Below are positions 36,636 to 45,196 of a stretch of DNA of 64,000 bases, piece after piece. Both the position numbers and the translations under genes were made by a program. The stretch spans positions 133,397-197,396 of the forward strand of contig NZ_JBLQUK010000005.1 of the NCBI RefSeq assembly GCF_047872805.1, read 5' to 3'. Source of the stretch: Erythrobacter sp047872805. GTDB lineage: Bacteria > Pseudomonadota > Alphaproteobacteria > Sphingomonadales > Sphingomonadaceae. How positions within the stretch are numbered: the first letter of the stretch is position 1; the number at the start of each line of letters is the position of its first letter. Below the pieces are notes generated by a model. It worked only from the letters and a program-made list of their open reading frames with translations. It ran no database searches and was not told the origin of the DNA.

Positions 36636-37564
36636 ACAGCATTCACCGGGATCTTGATGTAGCTGACGCCATTATCCTCTGGCTCAGGCAGCCGCCCGCC
36701 GCGAATGTTCACTTGCACCGAAGGCAATATAAGATCGGGCATCGCCAAGGTCGCGTCGCGTGCGGTCCGCATCTCAACAAATTCGTCTTCGGTTACTCCG
36801 TCGCGGACATGGACATTGCCGTCGCGCTGCTGCCTGACGGTCGTTTCCCAGGCATAATCGTCACGCCCCGGCGCCTTGTAATCATGGCACAGAAACAGCC
36901 GCGTCGCATCGGGCAGCGACAGCAAGCGCCTGATCGAGCGAAACAACTGACGGGCATCGCCGCCAGGAAAGTCGGCCCGCGCGGTTCCAAAATCAGGCAT
37001 GAATATCGTGTCGCCGACAAAGGCCGCATCGCCGATGATGAACGCCATGTCGGCAGGCGTGTGGCCGGGGACATGCAGCGCGATCGCGCTCAAACGGCCA
37101 AGCGCGAACTCCTCCCCGTCGCCGAACAAATGATCAAATTGCGACCCGTCGCGTTCAAATTCAGTGCCAGCATTGAAGAGTTTGCCAAACACGTCTTGCA
37201 CGCGCGTAATCTCGCGGCCGATCGCCAGTTTGCCGCCTAGCTTTGCCTGAAGATAGGGCGCGGCGGAAATGTGGTCGGCATGAGCATGCGTTTCGATCAG
37301 CCACATCACTTTCAGATTATGCGAAGACACGTATTCGATAATGCGGTCCGCTGATCCATGGGACGTCCGCCCCGATGCAGCCTCGTAATCGAGGACCGAA
37401 TCGATAACCGCCGCCTCAAGCGTCGCCGGGTCGTGAACGACATAGCTGATCGTATAGGTTGCCTCGTCAAAAAAACCGGCAACTGAGGGGCGCAAAGCCT
37501 TGTTCTGCTGGGCATTGGCAATCTGGCTGGACGCCTTTTGCAAGGCCGTATCGGTCTGAACCAC
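36632..37564 (-). CDS. Persulfide dioxygenase-like MBL-fold hydrolase (ETHE1/Blh family)
   Basis: The metallo-beta-lactamase fold has THAHADH (92-98 from the preferred start), PGHTPADM and a late LCHDYKAPGRDDYAWETTV, all typical of ETHE1/Blh persulfide dioxygenases that oxidise glutathione persulfide to sulfite with a mononuclear iron. I choose the GTG at 37564 (310 residues). TGGAGC lies seven bases upstream, and the more distal in-frame ATG at 37609 falls inside the palindrome and upstream of the likely transcription start. It opens the sulfide operon. Confidence 0.88.
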   Translation of the reverse strand: MVQTDTALQKASSQIANAQQNKALRPSVAGFFDEATYTISYVVHDPATLEAAVIDSVLDYEAASGRTSHGSADRIIEYVSSHNLKVMWLIETHAHADHISAAPYLQAKLGGKLAIGREITRVQDVFGKLFNAGTEFERDGSQFDHLFGDGEEFALGRLSAIALHVPGHTPADMAFIIGDAAFVGDTIFMPDFGTARADFPGGDARQLFRSIRRLLSLPDATRLFLCHDYKAPGRDDYAWETTVRQQRDGNVHVRDGVTEDEFVEMRTARDATLAMPDLILPSVQVNIRGGRLPEPEDNGVSYIKIPVNAV

Positions 37565-37584
37565 GTCATTGCTCCATTTATTTA

Positions 37585-37631
37585 CATTAATTATGTATAT
37601 GTATTGCAATTAATGTGTCAAGAGCTATAAG
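37585..37631. promoter_or_regulatory. Divergent promoters overlapping a 31-bp palindrome (sulfide operon / peroxiredoxin)
   Basis: An inverted repeat, CATTAATT (37585-37592) and AATTAATG (37608-37615), has a 15-base AT-rich spacer. On the minus strand a consensus -35 TTGACA (37621-37616) and -10 TATACA (37599-37594) are 16 bases apart, pointing at the persulfide dioxygenase gene. On the plus strand TTGCAA (37604-37609) and TATAAG (37626-37631) are 16 bases apart, with the ATG at 37638 only six bases beyond. The palindrome covers parts of both promoters, so one repressor, probably the ArsR-type protein at 38288, could shut both. Regulator identity is inferred. Confidence 0.7.
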
Positions 37632-37637
37632 CGTCCT

Positions 37638-38291
37638 ATGGACACAGAAATTACGACACAGGCGCGCGCCGGCCTGCGGATTGGCGACACGCTCCCCGAT
37701 TTTGAAGCCCGCAGCACCATAGGACCGGTCAAGCTGTCTGCCTTTCGCGGCCGCTGGCTGATCCTGTTTTCGCATCCCGCGGATTTCACCCCGGTATGCA
37801 CCACAGAGTTCGTCGAACTATCCAGCCAAGCGGATGAATTCGAAAGGCGTGACTGCGCGCTCATGGCCTTGTCGGTCGACAGCCTGTTTTCGCACTTCGC
37901 CTGGCTGAGGCTGATCAGGGACCGGTTTGGTATCGAAGTGCGCTTTCCGATTGTAGAGGACCCAACGCTGGTCATAGGCCGGGCCTTTGGCATGGTCGCG
38001 CCCCAGGATAATGACAGCGCGGCAGTGCGCACAACATTCTTTGTTGACCCTACAGGCGTGATCCGGGCGATGACCTGCTATCCGGCCAGTGTCGGGCGCT
38101 CGATCCCCGAAATGCTGCGCATGCTCGATGCGCTCATGGCGATTGACGAGAGCGGCGGGCTGGCTCCTGCCAATTGGCAGGTTGGCGCGCCGCTGCTGCG
38201 GGCCCCGACGAACGACCTCGACGAAGTCTATGGCGCGTCAGAGGAAACCGGGTGGTTCCTGCGCGATATGCCGGGCGGTCGCAAACAATGA
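37638..38291 (+). CDS. Peroxiredoxin, Prx6/AhpC-TSA family
   Basis: The 217-residue thioredoxin-fold peroxidase has peroxidatic Cys54 in HPADFTPVCTTEF and the arm motif of Prx6-type enzymes (RTTFFVDPTGVIRAM, then ANWQVGAPLLRAPTND). A further Cys, at CYP, lies about residue 153. It reduces peroxides or possibly persulfides. It shares an operator region with the sulfide operon and overlaps the ArsR gene by four bases (ATGA). The predicted -10 box is so near the ATG that a leaderless transcript is likely; no good ribosome site is seen. Confidence 0.9.
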   Translation: MDTEITTQARAGLRIGDTLPDFEARSTIGPVKLSAFRGRWLILFSHPADFTPVCTTEFVELSSQADEFERRDCALMALSVDSLFSHFAWLRLIRDRFGIEVRFPIVEDPTLVIGRAFGMVAPQDNDSAAVRTTFFVDPTGVIRAMTCYPASVGRSIPEMLRMLDALMAIDESGGLAPANWQVGAPLLRAPTNDLDEVYGASEETGWFLRDMPGGRKQ

Positions 38292-38623
38292 GCGAGGCGG
38301 CGATCAAAGAGTTGAAAGCCATGGCGCATCCGCTGCGGTATCGTATTTTAGAACAATTGCGCGGCGGAGAGTTGAACGTGGGCGAAATCGAGGAGTGTTC
38401 GGGCATCGGGCAGCCGGCGCTCTCGCAGCAACTCGCGATCCTGCGCAAAGCGGGGCTGGTCTATACGCGCAAGGATGCGAAGCTGGTCTATTACCGCCTC
38501 GATAGAGACCGGCTAACCCAGCTTGGCGGATTAATCGGCAAATTGGTTCCCAGCGGTGATGCCCCCGCTGAACCCAAACGCCAGCCGTCCCCGGGAGCCG
38601 CCAACTTTGCGCGCCTGTCCTGA
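38288..38623 (+). CDS. ArsR-family repressor, single cysteine
   Basis: The 111-residue winged-helix regulator starts at the ATG overlapping the peroxiredoxin stop. It shows KAMAHPLRYRILEQL, a recognition helix IGQPALSQQLAILRKAGLV and the wing RKDAKLVYYRL, all typical of ArsR/BigR/SqrR proteins. Only one cysteine is present (Cys37, EIEECSG). The two-cysteine sensors SqrR and BigR sense persulfide by a bridge to a second Cys near residue 108, which is absent here. Its position beside the palindromic operator suggests it controls both the sulfide operon and its own pair. Confidence 0.88.
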   Translation: MSEAAIKELKAMAHPLRYRILEQLRGGELNVGEIEECSGIGQPALSQQLAILRKAGLVYTRKDAKLVYYRLDRDRLTQLGGLIGKLVPSGDAPAEPKRQPSPGAANFARLS

Positions 38624-38633
38624 ATAAAGCGGA

Positions 38634-41435
38634 TCACTCGATCAGGACAAAGGGTGCCCAGATCGACGGTGACGCTCCGCCTGCAAAGTCAGGATCGTCA
38701 ATCATGGCCAGTTGCGCCTGCCGAAGCGCTTCGCTGCGCAAAACGCCATTCCTCGCTGCGCTGACCGTAGCCACGCTCAACCGGGTGGCGGCATCGTCGC
38801 GCACTGGCCAATGCGACAGCAACAGCGAACGCGCGCCCGCCAGTTGAAACGCGCGGGCAAGTCCGCTGTAGGTCGGCGAACCGCGCCCTTCACCGGCCGC
38901 CGTGTTGCAGGCCGACAGAATGATCCATTCCGCCGCCAGAGACAGCCGGGCAATCTCGCTCGCGGTAAGCAATCCGTCATTTTCAGCAGTGCTATTCCCG
39001 GCCTCAGGCGTCATCACCAGCGCCGGTTCGCTCAGACCGGCAATCTGCCCGCTGACCAGCCCATGCGTGGCAAAGGCAAGCACCTGATACTGGTCCAAAG
39101 GCGCAGCGCGCACGGCGGTTTCGGTCGCGTCATCGCCAACCAGAATCAGCGTGTCAGTGCCGGAAAACGCCCGCTCAAGCGCGCTCAGCTCTGCCCTTGC
39201 TCCCGGCAGCGAAGGCAGCGCCGCGATGCTGGCAACATCGACTATCACTCCGCGCAAGGCCGCGTGGTTCGCAGGGGCTGCGGCCAGAGTGGGCGCTCCA
39301 ATCCCGGCAAATTGACGCTCCGCCGGGGCGCGGCTGCGCATCCGCTGGCCCAGCCCCGCCGTGATCGCCACGGCATGATCCCGCACCAGATAAGCGGGCA
39401 CCGCCCCCGTCACGGGCGGTCTTGTCACCAGCACCGATGGCGGCAGCGCGGCAAGCGGACCGCCTGCAGGAAAGATCAGCCGCGCCTTGCCCTTTGCTGC
39501 TGCCACGATTTCGGGAGCGAAAATCTGCAAATAGAGCTGATGCGCGGCATCCGCGTCAAACCCGCCCGCGGCCTCGCCCAGTTCTCCGGCAATTTCCCCG
39601 CCCAGCCCTGCATCCAGTGAACCGCGCAAGCGGGCGATCAGGCTACGGGTTGAATAGAGCGGAGTGATGGTCTGTCCCCACGCCAAACCCTCCGCAGTCA
39701 GCGCAATCGTCACAACCCGGTCGGAAAACACCATCGGCAGGATATAGGCCTCATCCGGGGCCATAAGCGCGCTCGCACCCGCAATAGACAGCGGTTTGGG
39801 TCGCAGGAACTCGGCGAAATCAGGGTATTTCGCCTCTAGCGCAGCCTGCGCTGCCGAACGCCGCGCGCGCGCTTCGGCCAATTGCTGCGCGCTTCCTTCT
39901 CCTGCGGCGAAGCGCGACCGCGCCTCTTCCTCTGCGCCGCGCGCGCTTTGCACATCTTCAATCGCGCGGCTGAAGCCGTCGCCGTCGCCCGGATAGGAAA
40001 GCGCGGCGGCGCTCATGGCGAGATCGCTGATGACTGCCAGCTGCGCGCTGCGCCAGGCGCGTTCAGGATCGTCATTGAGCAGTGCAATAAGCATCGAATC
40101 ACGGAATATCGAAGTGCCGTCCTCAGCAATCGCCCGGCGGTCCTGATCGCGGGCATAGACGTCGAGCAAGGCGTCTTCGTTGAATTGCAGCACCGGGGCC
40201 ATTTCCTCTGCTGCGCGCGGCGCATTCCCAGCGCGCGCATGGATCAGCGCGGCACGGGATTGGCGCGTGCGGCGCTGCGGGTTGTTTGGCTCCAGCTTGC
40301 GATAGGCTTCCATCGCTTCCTCGATCAGGAAGACGGCTTCGCCGTGATCGCCAGCAACGCTGAGCACATTGGCCAGGTCGGCGCGCGCGCGCGCCACGCT
40401 TAGATCATCGTCGGGAACATCGGTGAGTTTTTCCAGAGCAAAGCGAAAATACGTGGTTGCTTCCTGCGGGCGGGCATCTTCAAACAGCAATTGCGCGATC
40501 AGTGCCCGATGATAGCCGCGCTCCTTGTCATCGGAATAGGCTTCATTGGCCTCGGCGCGCAGCGCCACATCCACCGCCTCCCCCGTTCGGCCCAGCCGCG
40601 ACAACAGAATGGCGGTGTTCTGATAGATCGACAGCAATTGCGGGTCGTCCTCGCCCCATTCCTTCACGCCAATGTCGGCGATGCGCGAGAACAGATCGGC
40701 GGCCTCGGCAATGCGGCCCTTGTCGAGCGCGACCAATGCATTGTTGAGGAATACATAGAGCCACCCGAGGTGATCGCCGCGCGGCAACAGCTCGAATGCC
40801 AGCGCCTCTGTCTCGCGCACAGCAATCGCGGCGGCTTCGAGATCCCGGTTGCGCAGATAGGCGGCGTATTGATAAGCGAAATTGACCCGCGCAGGGTCAC
40901 GCGGCGACAGATCGACCCGCGACAGTTCCAACGCGCGCTTGTGCCATTCGATCGATTTACCGAGATCATCTTCGCGTTGATAGAAATAGCGCGCCAGATG
41001 ATGCGCGGCAAAGGTGCGCGCATAGCACGGCGTACAGCTTTCGCTTTCGACGATCTGGTCAAGTTCAGCGCGATATTCCTGCTGCACCGCTGGATCGGTG
41101 ACAAAGGCGACAAGGCCATGCCCGACTGCGCCGGCCCGCGCATCAGGGTGCAGGTCAAGTGTGGCGTTCGCAAGATAGAGTTCGTAGGCCTCGCGGTATT
41201 TCGCCTTGCCAATCAGCCCCATGATAAGGTCGGACACGCGCTTTGCCCGGACGCCTGCATCCGCATCCGCTGGCATTTGGTCATAGGCCATCTGCGCAGC
41301 GGGAAGGATCCGGTTTGCGTCGCCATAAATGTCAAAATATTGCGCCGCCGCAGGGTTGGCCGCCAACAAGAGCGCAGCGATCAGGCCGGACTTAATCGAA
41401 GACGAGAAAATACACCGCACGGCCCGTTCCTTCAT
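38634..41435 (-). CDS. Exported TPR-CHAT caspase-like protease
   Basis: The 933-residue protein has a signal peptide (SGLIAALLLAANPAAAQ), TPR-like helical repeats (about 40-480), a coiled segment (about 490-545) and a C-terminal CHAT domain (about 640-933). The catalytic dyad is visible as His791 (FATHG) and Cys843 (LSACNTA). CHAT domains are caspase-like cysteine peptidases used in regulated proteolysis; this one would act in the periplasm. The ATG at 41435 overlaps the lipoprotein gene by 44 bases; GTG 41420, preceded by AAGGA, is an alternative. It is last in the series two-component genes, lipoprotein, CHAT, suggesting co-regulation. Confidence 0.85.
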   Translation of the reverse strand: MKERAVRCIFSSSIKSGLIAALLLAANPAAAQYFDIYGDANRILPAAQMAYDQMPADADAGVRAKRVSDLIMGLIGKAKYREAYELYLANATLDLHPDARAGAVGHGLVAFVTDPAVQQEYRAELDQIVESESCTPCYARTFAAHHLARYFYQREDDLGKSIEWHKRALELSRVDLSPRDPARVNFAYQYAAYLRNRDLEAAAIAVRETEALAFELLPRGDHLGWLYVFLNNALVALDKGRIAEAADLFSRIADIGVKEWGEDDPQLLSIYQNTAILLSRLGRTGEAVDVALRAEANEAYSDDKERGYHRALIAQLLFEDARPQEATTYFRFALEKLTDVPDDDLSVARARADLANVLSVAGDHGEAVFLIEEAMEAYRKLEPNNPQRRTRQSRAALIHARAGNAPRAAEEMAPVLQFNEDALLDVYARDQDRRAIAEDGTSIFRDSMLIALLNDDPERAWRSAQLAVISDLAMSAAALSYPGDGDGFSRAIEDVQSARGAEEEARSRFAAGEGSAQQLAEARARRSAAQAALEAKYPDFAEFLRPKPLSIAGASALMAPDEAYILPMVFSDRVVTIALTAEGLAWGQTITPLYSTRSLIARLRGSLDAGLGGEIAGELGEAAGGFDADAAHQLYLQIFAPEIVAAAKGKARLIFPAGGPLAALPPSVLVTRPPVTGAVPAYLVRDHAVAITAGLGQRMRSRAPAERQFAGIGAPTLAAAPANHAALRGVIVDVASIAALPSLPGARAELSALERAFSGTDTLILVGDDATETAVRAAPLDQYQVLAFATHGLVSGQIAGLSEPALVMTPEAGNSTAENDGLLTASEIARLSLAAEWIILSACNTAAGEGRGSPTYSGLARAFQLAGARSLLLSHWPVRDDAATRLSVATVSAARNGVLRSEALRQAQLAMIDDPDFAGGASPSIWAPFVLIE

Positions 41436-42051
41436 TCACCAATTCGATCTCGAACCGCTGTGTATACATGGGCGTAAAGCGACAGGCCGGTTCGCGCGAG
41501 ATTTGCGGGTTGCAGACCAGCCGCGAGCTTTGATCGCTGACCTTGATCCGCACTGGCCCCGAACCCTGATGGGAAACTGCCAGTGTGCTGGGTTGTCCGG
41601 ACTTAAAGGTCTGCGCACTGCGCCACACTTCGCCTGGCGCCAGTTCGCCGCGCACATAGGCCGGACCAAGCAAGCGCCCCCGAAACGGCGTGCCTTCGAT
41701 CCCAGCCGCGCGTGACCATTTTGCGAGCATATCGCTTGCCGGATCTACTTGGACGCTTTCATGCGGCACCAACCCGCTCGCCTGCAAACTATTGACCAGT
41801 TTGATCAGACCCTCGCGCTCGCTGCTCGAATGCGCCGCTTCGGCCAGCGCAAGCAAGCGGGCGATGCGATTGGCGCGCAGTTCTGCCGCACCGCCGCTTG
41901 GTGTTTGGCCAGCGGCGGGAATTGCCGTGGCGACCCTCAATTGTCCGCCGTCATTAGAACGCGCGGCGGACGAACACGCCGACAGCACCGCAATGCAAGC
42001 GGCAAGAGCGATTGGTTGGCGAAGCATACTCATTCCCCTGACATCACTCAT
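41392..42051 (-). CDS. Hypothetical lipoprotein upstream of the CHAT protease
   Basis: From the ATG at 42051 (AAGGAA eight bases upstream) the protein has 219 residues with a lipoprotein signal ending VLSACSS. A second good start at 42027 shortens only the n-region. The mature part has a helical segment (about 65-120) and a C-terminal beta-rich domain (about 135-219) without recognised family. It overlaps the CHAT gene and lies 56 bases beyond the histidine kinase stop. It could be a partner, inhibitor or substrate of the protease; that is inferred from position only. Confidence 0.65.
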   Translation of the reverse strand: MSDVRGMSMLRQPIALAACIAVLSACSSAARSNDGGQLRVATAIPAAGQTPSGGAAELRANRIARLLALAEAAHSSSEREGLIKLVNSLQASGLVPHESVQVDPASDMLAKWSRAAGIEGTPFRGRLLGPAYVRGELAPGEVWRSAQTFKSGQPSTLAVSHQGSGPVRIKVSDQSSRLVCNPQISREPACRFTPMYTQRFEIELVNEGTGRAVYFLVFD

Positions 42052-42106
42052 ATAAGGTTTCCTTGGCATGCGCTCTTGTAAGAAAAGGACACGAAGTAAG
42101 CGCCTC

Positions 42107-43405
42107 TCATTTCCGCAGCCGGAAACTTGATCCCTTGGCGGTTTCATCAAGGCTGAGGGTTAAACCATGGCGTTCTGCAATCGCCTGCGCCAGCGCCAGC
42201 CCCAGACCGCTGCCATGCGCATCGGCGATGCTGCCTCTGCCGCGATAAAACCGCTCAAACACGCGCTCCCGGTCAGACGGAGCAATGCCCGGCCCATCGT
42301 CAGCGATCACCAGCTCTGGTCCCGGCGAAAGACGAACTTCGACGCGGCCACCGGGAGGGACATATTTGAACGCATTGTCGAGTATATTGGTCACCAGCCG
42401 GCCAATCTGGCGTTCTTCACCCTGGATCACGACACCCGGCTCGACATCGCACACCAATTCGTGCCCGGTCTCCTCAGCGCTGCCTGCGTAAAGGTCGCAA
42501 ATGCGGGTCACCAGAGCGCTAAAATCGACCTGCGCCAGCCCCGCCCGATCGCCCCGGCGGGTCTTGCTGGCGGCAATATCGAGCAAGGATTCAAGCGTCT
42601 GGACAAGCCGCTTGATTTCTGCGCGGGCTTCTATCAACCGCTCGGCAACCTCGGCTCCGGGGTTTTCCTTCAGTGCTTTGAGCAAACGGTTGTCGAGATG
42701 CGATAACGGCGTGCGAATTTCATGCGCAAGCTGTTCCGATGTGTCTTTGTAAGCCTCCATCAAATCGCGAACCCGCGCCAGCGCTGCGGCGCTGTGCGAG
42801 GTAAGCTCGTCGATCTCGTCATATTTCCGCGCATTGGTCATTGGCAGGGCGATCGGGCCATCGGGCGTGCGAAAGGCGGAGTTGATCTGGCCAATCCGGC
42901 GCTGGAGGTTAAGCGCAGCAAGCCGCCCAAGCAGCGCCACAAGCGCAACGAACACCGTCCCGCCCAGTGCAAAGACCAACGCAATATTGGTCAGGATCGT
43001 ATTGTTGCCGTCCATCCGCCGCGCGACCAGCAGCCGCAGATCAGGGCCAAGTTGAACCGCCCGCGCGAATCCGGTGGAGCTGGAACCAATGGCGATAATC
43101 CCGCTCTCCGATGTCATCGGATCGAGACCGGGCCAGCCCGCGATGTCGCCAACGATCCTTGCGCCGCGATCATTGGCGAGCAAATAATGCGGAGTGCTGC
43201 CCTCTGCCGGGGTCAACGCCAGACGATCTGCAATACGCTGTTCCAGCTCAGCCTGGCCATTGCTCGCATAAATATCGACAAGTCCGGCAATATCGACGTC
43301 AATCTCGCTCAGCGCAGCCTCTTGGAGGGTGCGTGTCACCGATTGATGCGTGACGAACCACAGGCCCAGCACCAGCACCAGCGAAAGACCGATCGCGCCA
43401 ACCAC
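42107..43405 (-). CDS. Sensor histidine kinase, OmpR-partner type
   Basis: The kinase has a first membrane helix, a periplasmic sensor of about 115 residues, a second helix (about 138-162), a HAMP linker, HisKA with His228 (QLAHEIRTPLSHL) and HATPase motifs NILDNAFKYVPPG, DDGPGIAPSDRERVFERFYRG and GSGLGLALAQAIAERHG. GTG 43405 is the first standard start codon, but it falls inside the membrane helix without a ribosome site. Translation could begin at ATA 43438, five bases after GGAGG and overlapping the regulator stop as ATAG, which adds the basic n-region EARQSIFARL. It pairs with the response regulator upstream. Confidence 0.9.
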   Translation of the reverse strand: MVGAIGLSLVLVLGLWFVTHQSVTRTLQEAALSEIDVDIAGLVDIYASNGQAELEQRIADRLALTPAEGSTPHYLLANDRGARIVGDIAGWPGLDPMTSESGIIAIGSSSTGFARAVQLGPDLRLLVARRMDGNNTILTNIALVFALGGTVFVALVALLGRLAALNLQRRIGQINSAFRTPDGPIALPMTNARKYDEIDELTSHSAAALARVRDLMEAYKDTSEQLAHEIRTPLSHLDNRLLKALKENPGAEVAERLIEARAEIKRLVQTLESLLDIAASKTRRGDRAGLAQVDFSALVTRICDLYAGSAEETGHELVCDVEPGVVIQGEERQIGRLVTNILDNAFKYVPPGGRVEVRLSPGPELVIADDGPGIAPSDRERVFERFYRGRGSIADAHGSGLGLALAQAIAERHGLTLSLDETAKGSSFRLRK

Positions 43406-43434
43406 CAGCCGCGCGAATATCGATTGGCGCGCCT

Positions 43435-44118
43435 CTATCGTTTCCTCCCATCGAGAATACGATAGCCAGAACCCCAGATCGTTTCCAGCGCGGGGGCGTC
43501 AAAGCCATCCTCCAGCTTACGCCGCAGCCGCCCAATGTTGACGTCGACGACATTGGTCTGGGGATCGAAATCCATGTTCCAGACATCGCGGAGCAACATT
43601 TGACGGGTGACGATTTCACCTGCATTTTCCATCAGGTAGCGGAACAGCTCAAACTCTTTAGGGCTCAGCGCAAGATGCCGATTGTCGCGGAAGGCGGTGC
43701 GCGCTTTGACGTGACATTCGAACGCCCCAAACAGGATCACCGCGCTGTGGGCCTTGCCAGAGGCGCGGCGATGCAGTGCGCGCAGGCGCGCGAGCAATTC
43801 TTCGGGTTCAAAGGGTTTTGCCAGATAATCATCGGCCCCTGCGTCCAGCCCATCGGCGCGGTCGCTAGACCGGCCCAGCGCCGAAAGAATCAGGATGGGC
43901 GTGTCGATGCCGCTTTCGCGCAACCTTTGGGTAATGGTCAACCCGTCGATGTCGCCCAGCATCCGGTCGAGAATGATGACATCGAAATCCTCCATCCCGG
44001 CGCGCAGCAAGGCGGAACCGCCGTTGTCCTCCCAGACCAACGCATCACCTTGCTGCGAAGCCAGTTCGCCGACCGCTGCGGCTGACCGCGCGTCGTCTTC
44101 GACATAAAGGATTTTCAG
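43435..44118 (-). CDS. OmpR/PhoB-family response regulator with CTG start
   Basis: The 227-residue regulator has a receiver domain (LKILYVEDDAR, phospho-acceptor Asp51 in IILDRML, Lys in LAKPFEPEE) and a winged-helix Trans_reg_C domain (LSPKEFELFRYLMENAGEIVTRQMLLRDVW; NVVDVNIGRLRRKL; ETIWGSGYRIL). No ATG, GTG or TTG lies between the in-frame stop at 44132-44130 and residue 27. CTG at 44118, about eight bases after AGGGAA, restores the complete receiver with its acidic pair. A later TTG start (44040) would delete beta1 and be non-functional. It may bind the repeated TNNCA elements upstream of neighbouring genes. Confidence 0.88.
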   Translation of the reverse strand: MKILYVEDDARSAAAVGELASQQGDALVWEDNGGSALLRAGMEDFDVIILDRMLGDIDGLTITQRLRESGIDTPILILSALGRSSDRADGLDAGADDYLAKPFEPEELLARLRALHRRASGKAHSAVILFGAFECHVKARTAFRDNRHLALSPKEFELFRYLMENAGEIVTRQMLLRDVWNMDFDPQTNVVDVNIGRLRRKLEDGFDAPALETIWGSGYRILDGRKR

Positions 44119-44241
44119 CGGCTGTGTTCCCTAGTTCATCAGCGCGGAGGAAGCATTTCCGGGCCGCGCGGTAGCTGCCATTGCTTCTTACTGAGCGCAA
44201 GACGACAGCGCGCGCAAGGTAGGCCCCGCGCGCGCCGAAAG

Positions 44242-45123
44242 TCAGTTGAGCGCTTCGACCGAGACCCAGCCCTTGGTGCCGAAATTATCCTCGACCTCGA
44301 TAAACAAACCTTCGCGGCGGCCTGTGGGTGAAAGCGTCGTGCCCACCATTAGACCGCGCACAATCTCTGCATTGTCCATCGGCATCGCCAACATCGACGT
44401 TGCAATCGCAACCGTGGCGGCTTGCGGTTCATTCGTAGGGGCGGCTGCCATGCGCGGCACCGAAGCGATCGTCGCTTCCTGGGCTACCACTTCGTTAAAG
44501 GCGATCACAAAGGCTTCGACCAATTGCTTGCCCTTGCGGCTATCAGCGTAGCCAGCTGCATTGGCACCCGTGCTCCAGCTGTTGCTGCCGCCAAAGGTCA
44601 TCGAGCTGCGCCGGACTTCGCCGCTGCCGGTGACAACGGTCAGTCCGGTCGCCGGGTTCAGCAATTTGATTCCGGCGGCGACGCGGTTGCTCTTGCCTCC
44701 GAACCCGCCAAACATGCCCAACACTGCTCCTGCGCCCGGAACGCCGCGCAGCAAGGAACTGGCCGCGCCAGAGCGGACAAGCCCCTCCATAGCGGCAGAT
44801 TTGGCCACTTCGATCGACTGATCGACCTCTTCCTTGCTGCCTGCGACCACGTTCATAAGGAAATCGGCAGGCACGCCGCTGGCGGCATTGTGCGGGGTGA
44901 AACAACCCGATTCAATCGCCAGCGAATTGATCAAAGCACGCGGAGATCCAAGATCGAATTCGGCCCAGCCCTGTGTGTCCCCATCGACCACGGCAATGGT
45001 GCCGAGGCTGGTTTCGCACGCGACCAGATCGAGCTCTTCGTCGTCGGCCAATGCTGGCGATGAAACGCCAATCGCTGACGCTGCAAGCGCTGTCATCGCA
45101 AGGCGTGAAATGTGTTTGCCCAT
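44242..45123 (-). CDS. CsgG/HfaB-like exported protein with SH3-like tail
   Basis: From the ATG at 45123 (GGGGAAA upstream) the protein has 293 residues and a Sec signal ending SSPALAD. The central part has the flow of CsgG-type proteins: ACETSLGTIAVVD, ALINSLAIESGCF, VAAGIKLLNPATGLTVVTGSGEVRRSS and YADSRKGKQLVEAFVIAFNEVV. The last 60 residues look SH3-like and end GTKGWVSVEALN. CsgG homologues form outer-membrane secretion pores or anchor holdfast and curli-like material. There is no lipobox, unlike true CsgG. A TGTCA-type multi-site element is centred about 85 bases upstream. Confidence 0.55.
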   Translation of the reverse strand: MGKHISRLAMTALAASAIGVSSPALADDEELDLVACETSLGTIAVVDGDTQGWAEFDLGSPRALINSLAIESGCFTPHNAASGVPADFLMNVVAGSKEEVDQSIEVAKSAAMEGLVRSGAASSLLRGVPGAGAVLGMFGGFGGKSNRVAAGIKLLNPATGLTVVTGSGEVRRSSMTFGGSNSWSTGANAAGYADSRKGKQLVEAFVIAFNEVVAQEATIASVPRMAAAPTNEPQAATVAIATSMLAMPMDNAEIVRGLMVGTTLSPTGRREGLFIEVEDNFGTKGWVSVEALN

Positions 45124-45196
45124 TGTGTTTCCCCATCCTTTGTTTGTGCAGGAACGGGTGTGGCGGACCGCTGACCAGCCCGCCACACACACTCGC

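Noticed and set aside
40491..41477. 328-residue plus-strand frame opposite the CHAT gene
   Set aside because: It is antisense to a gene with clear catalytic motifs, with no signal, domain or ribosome site of its own.
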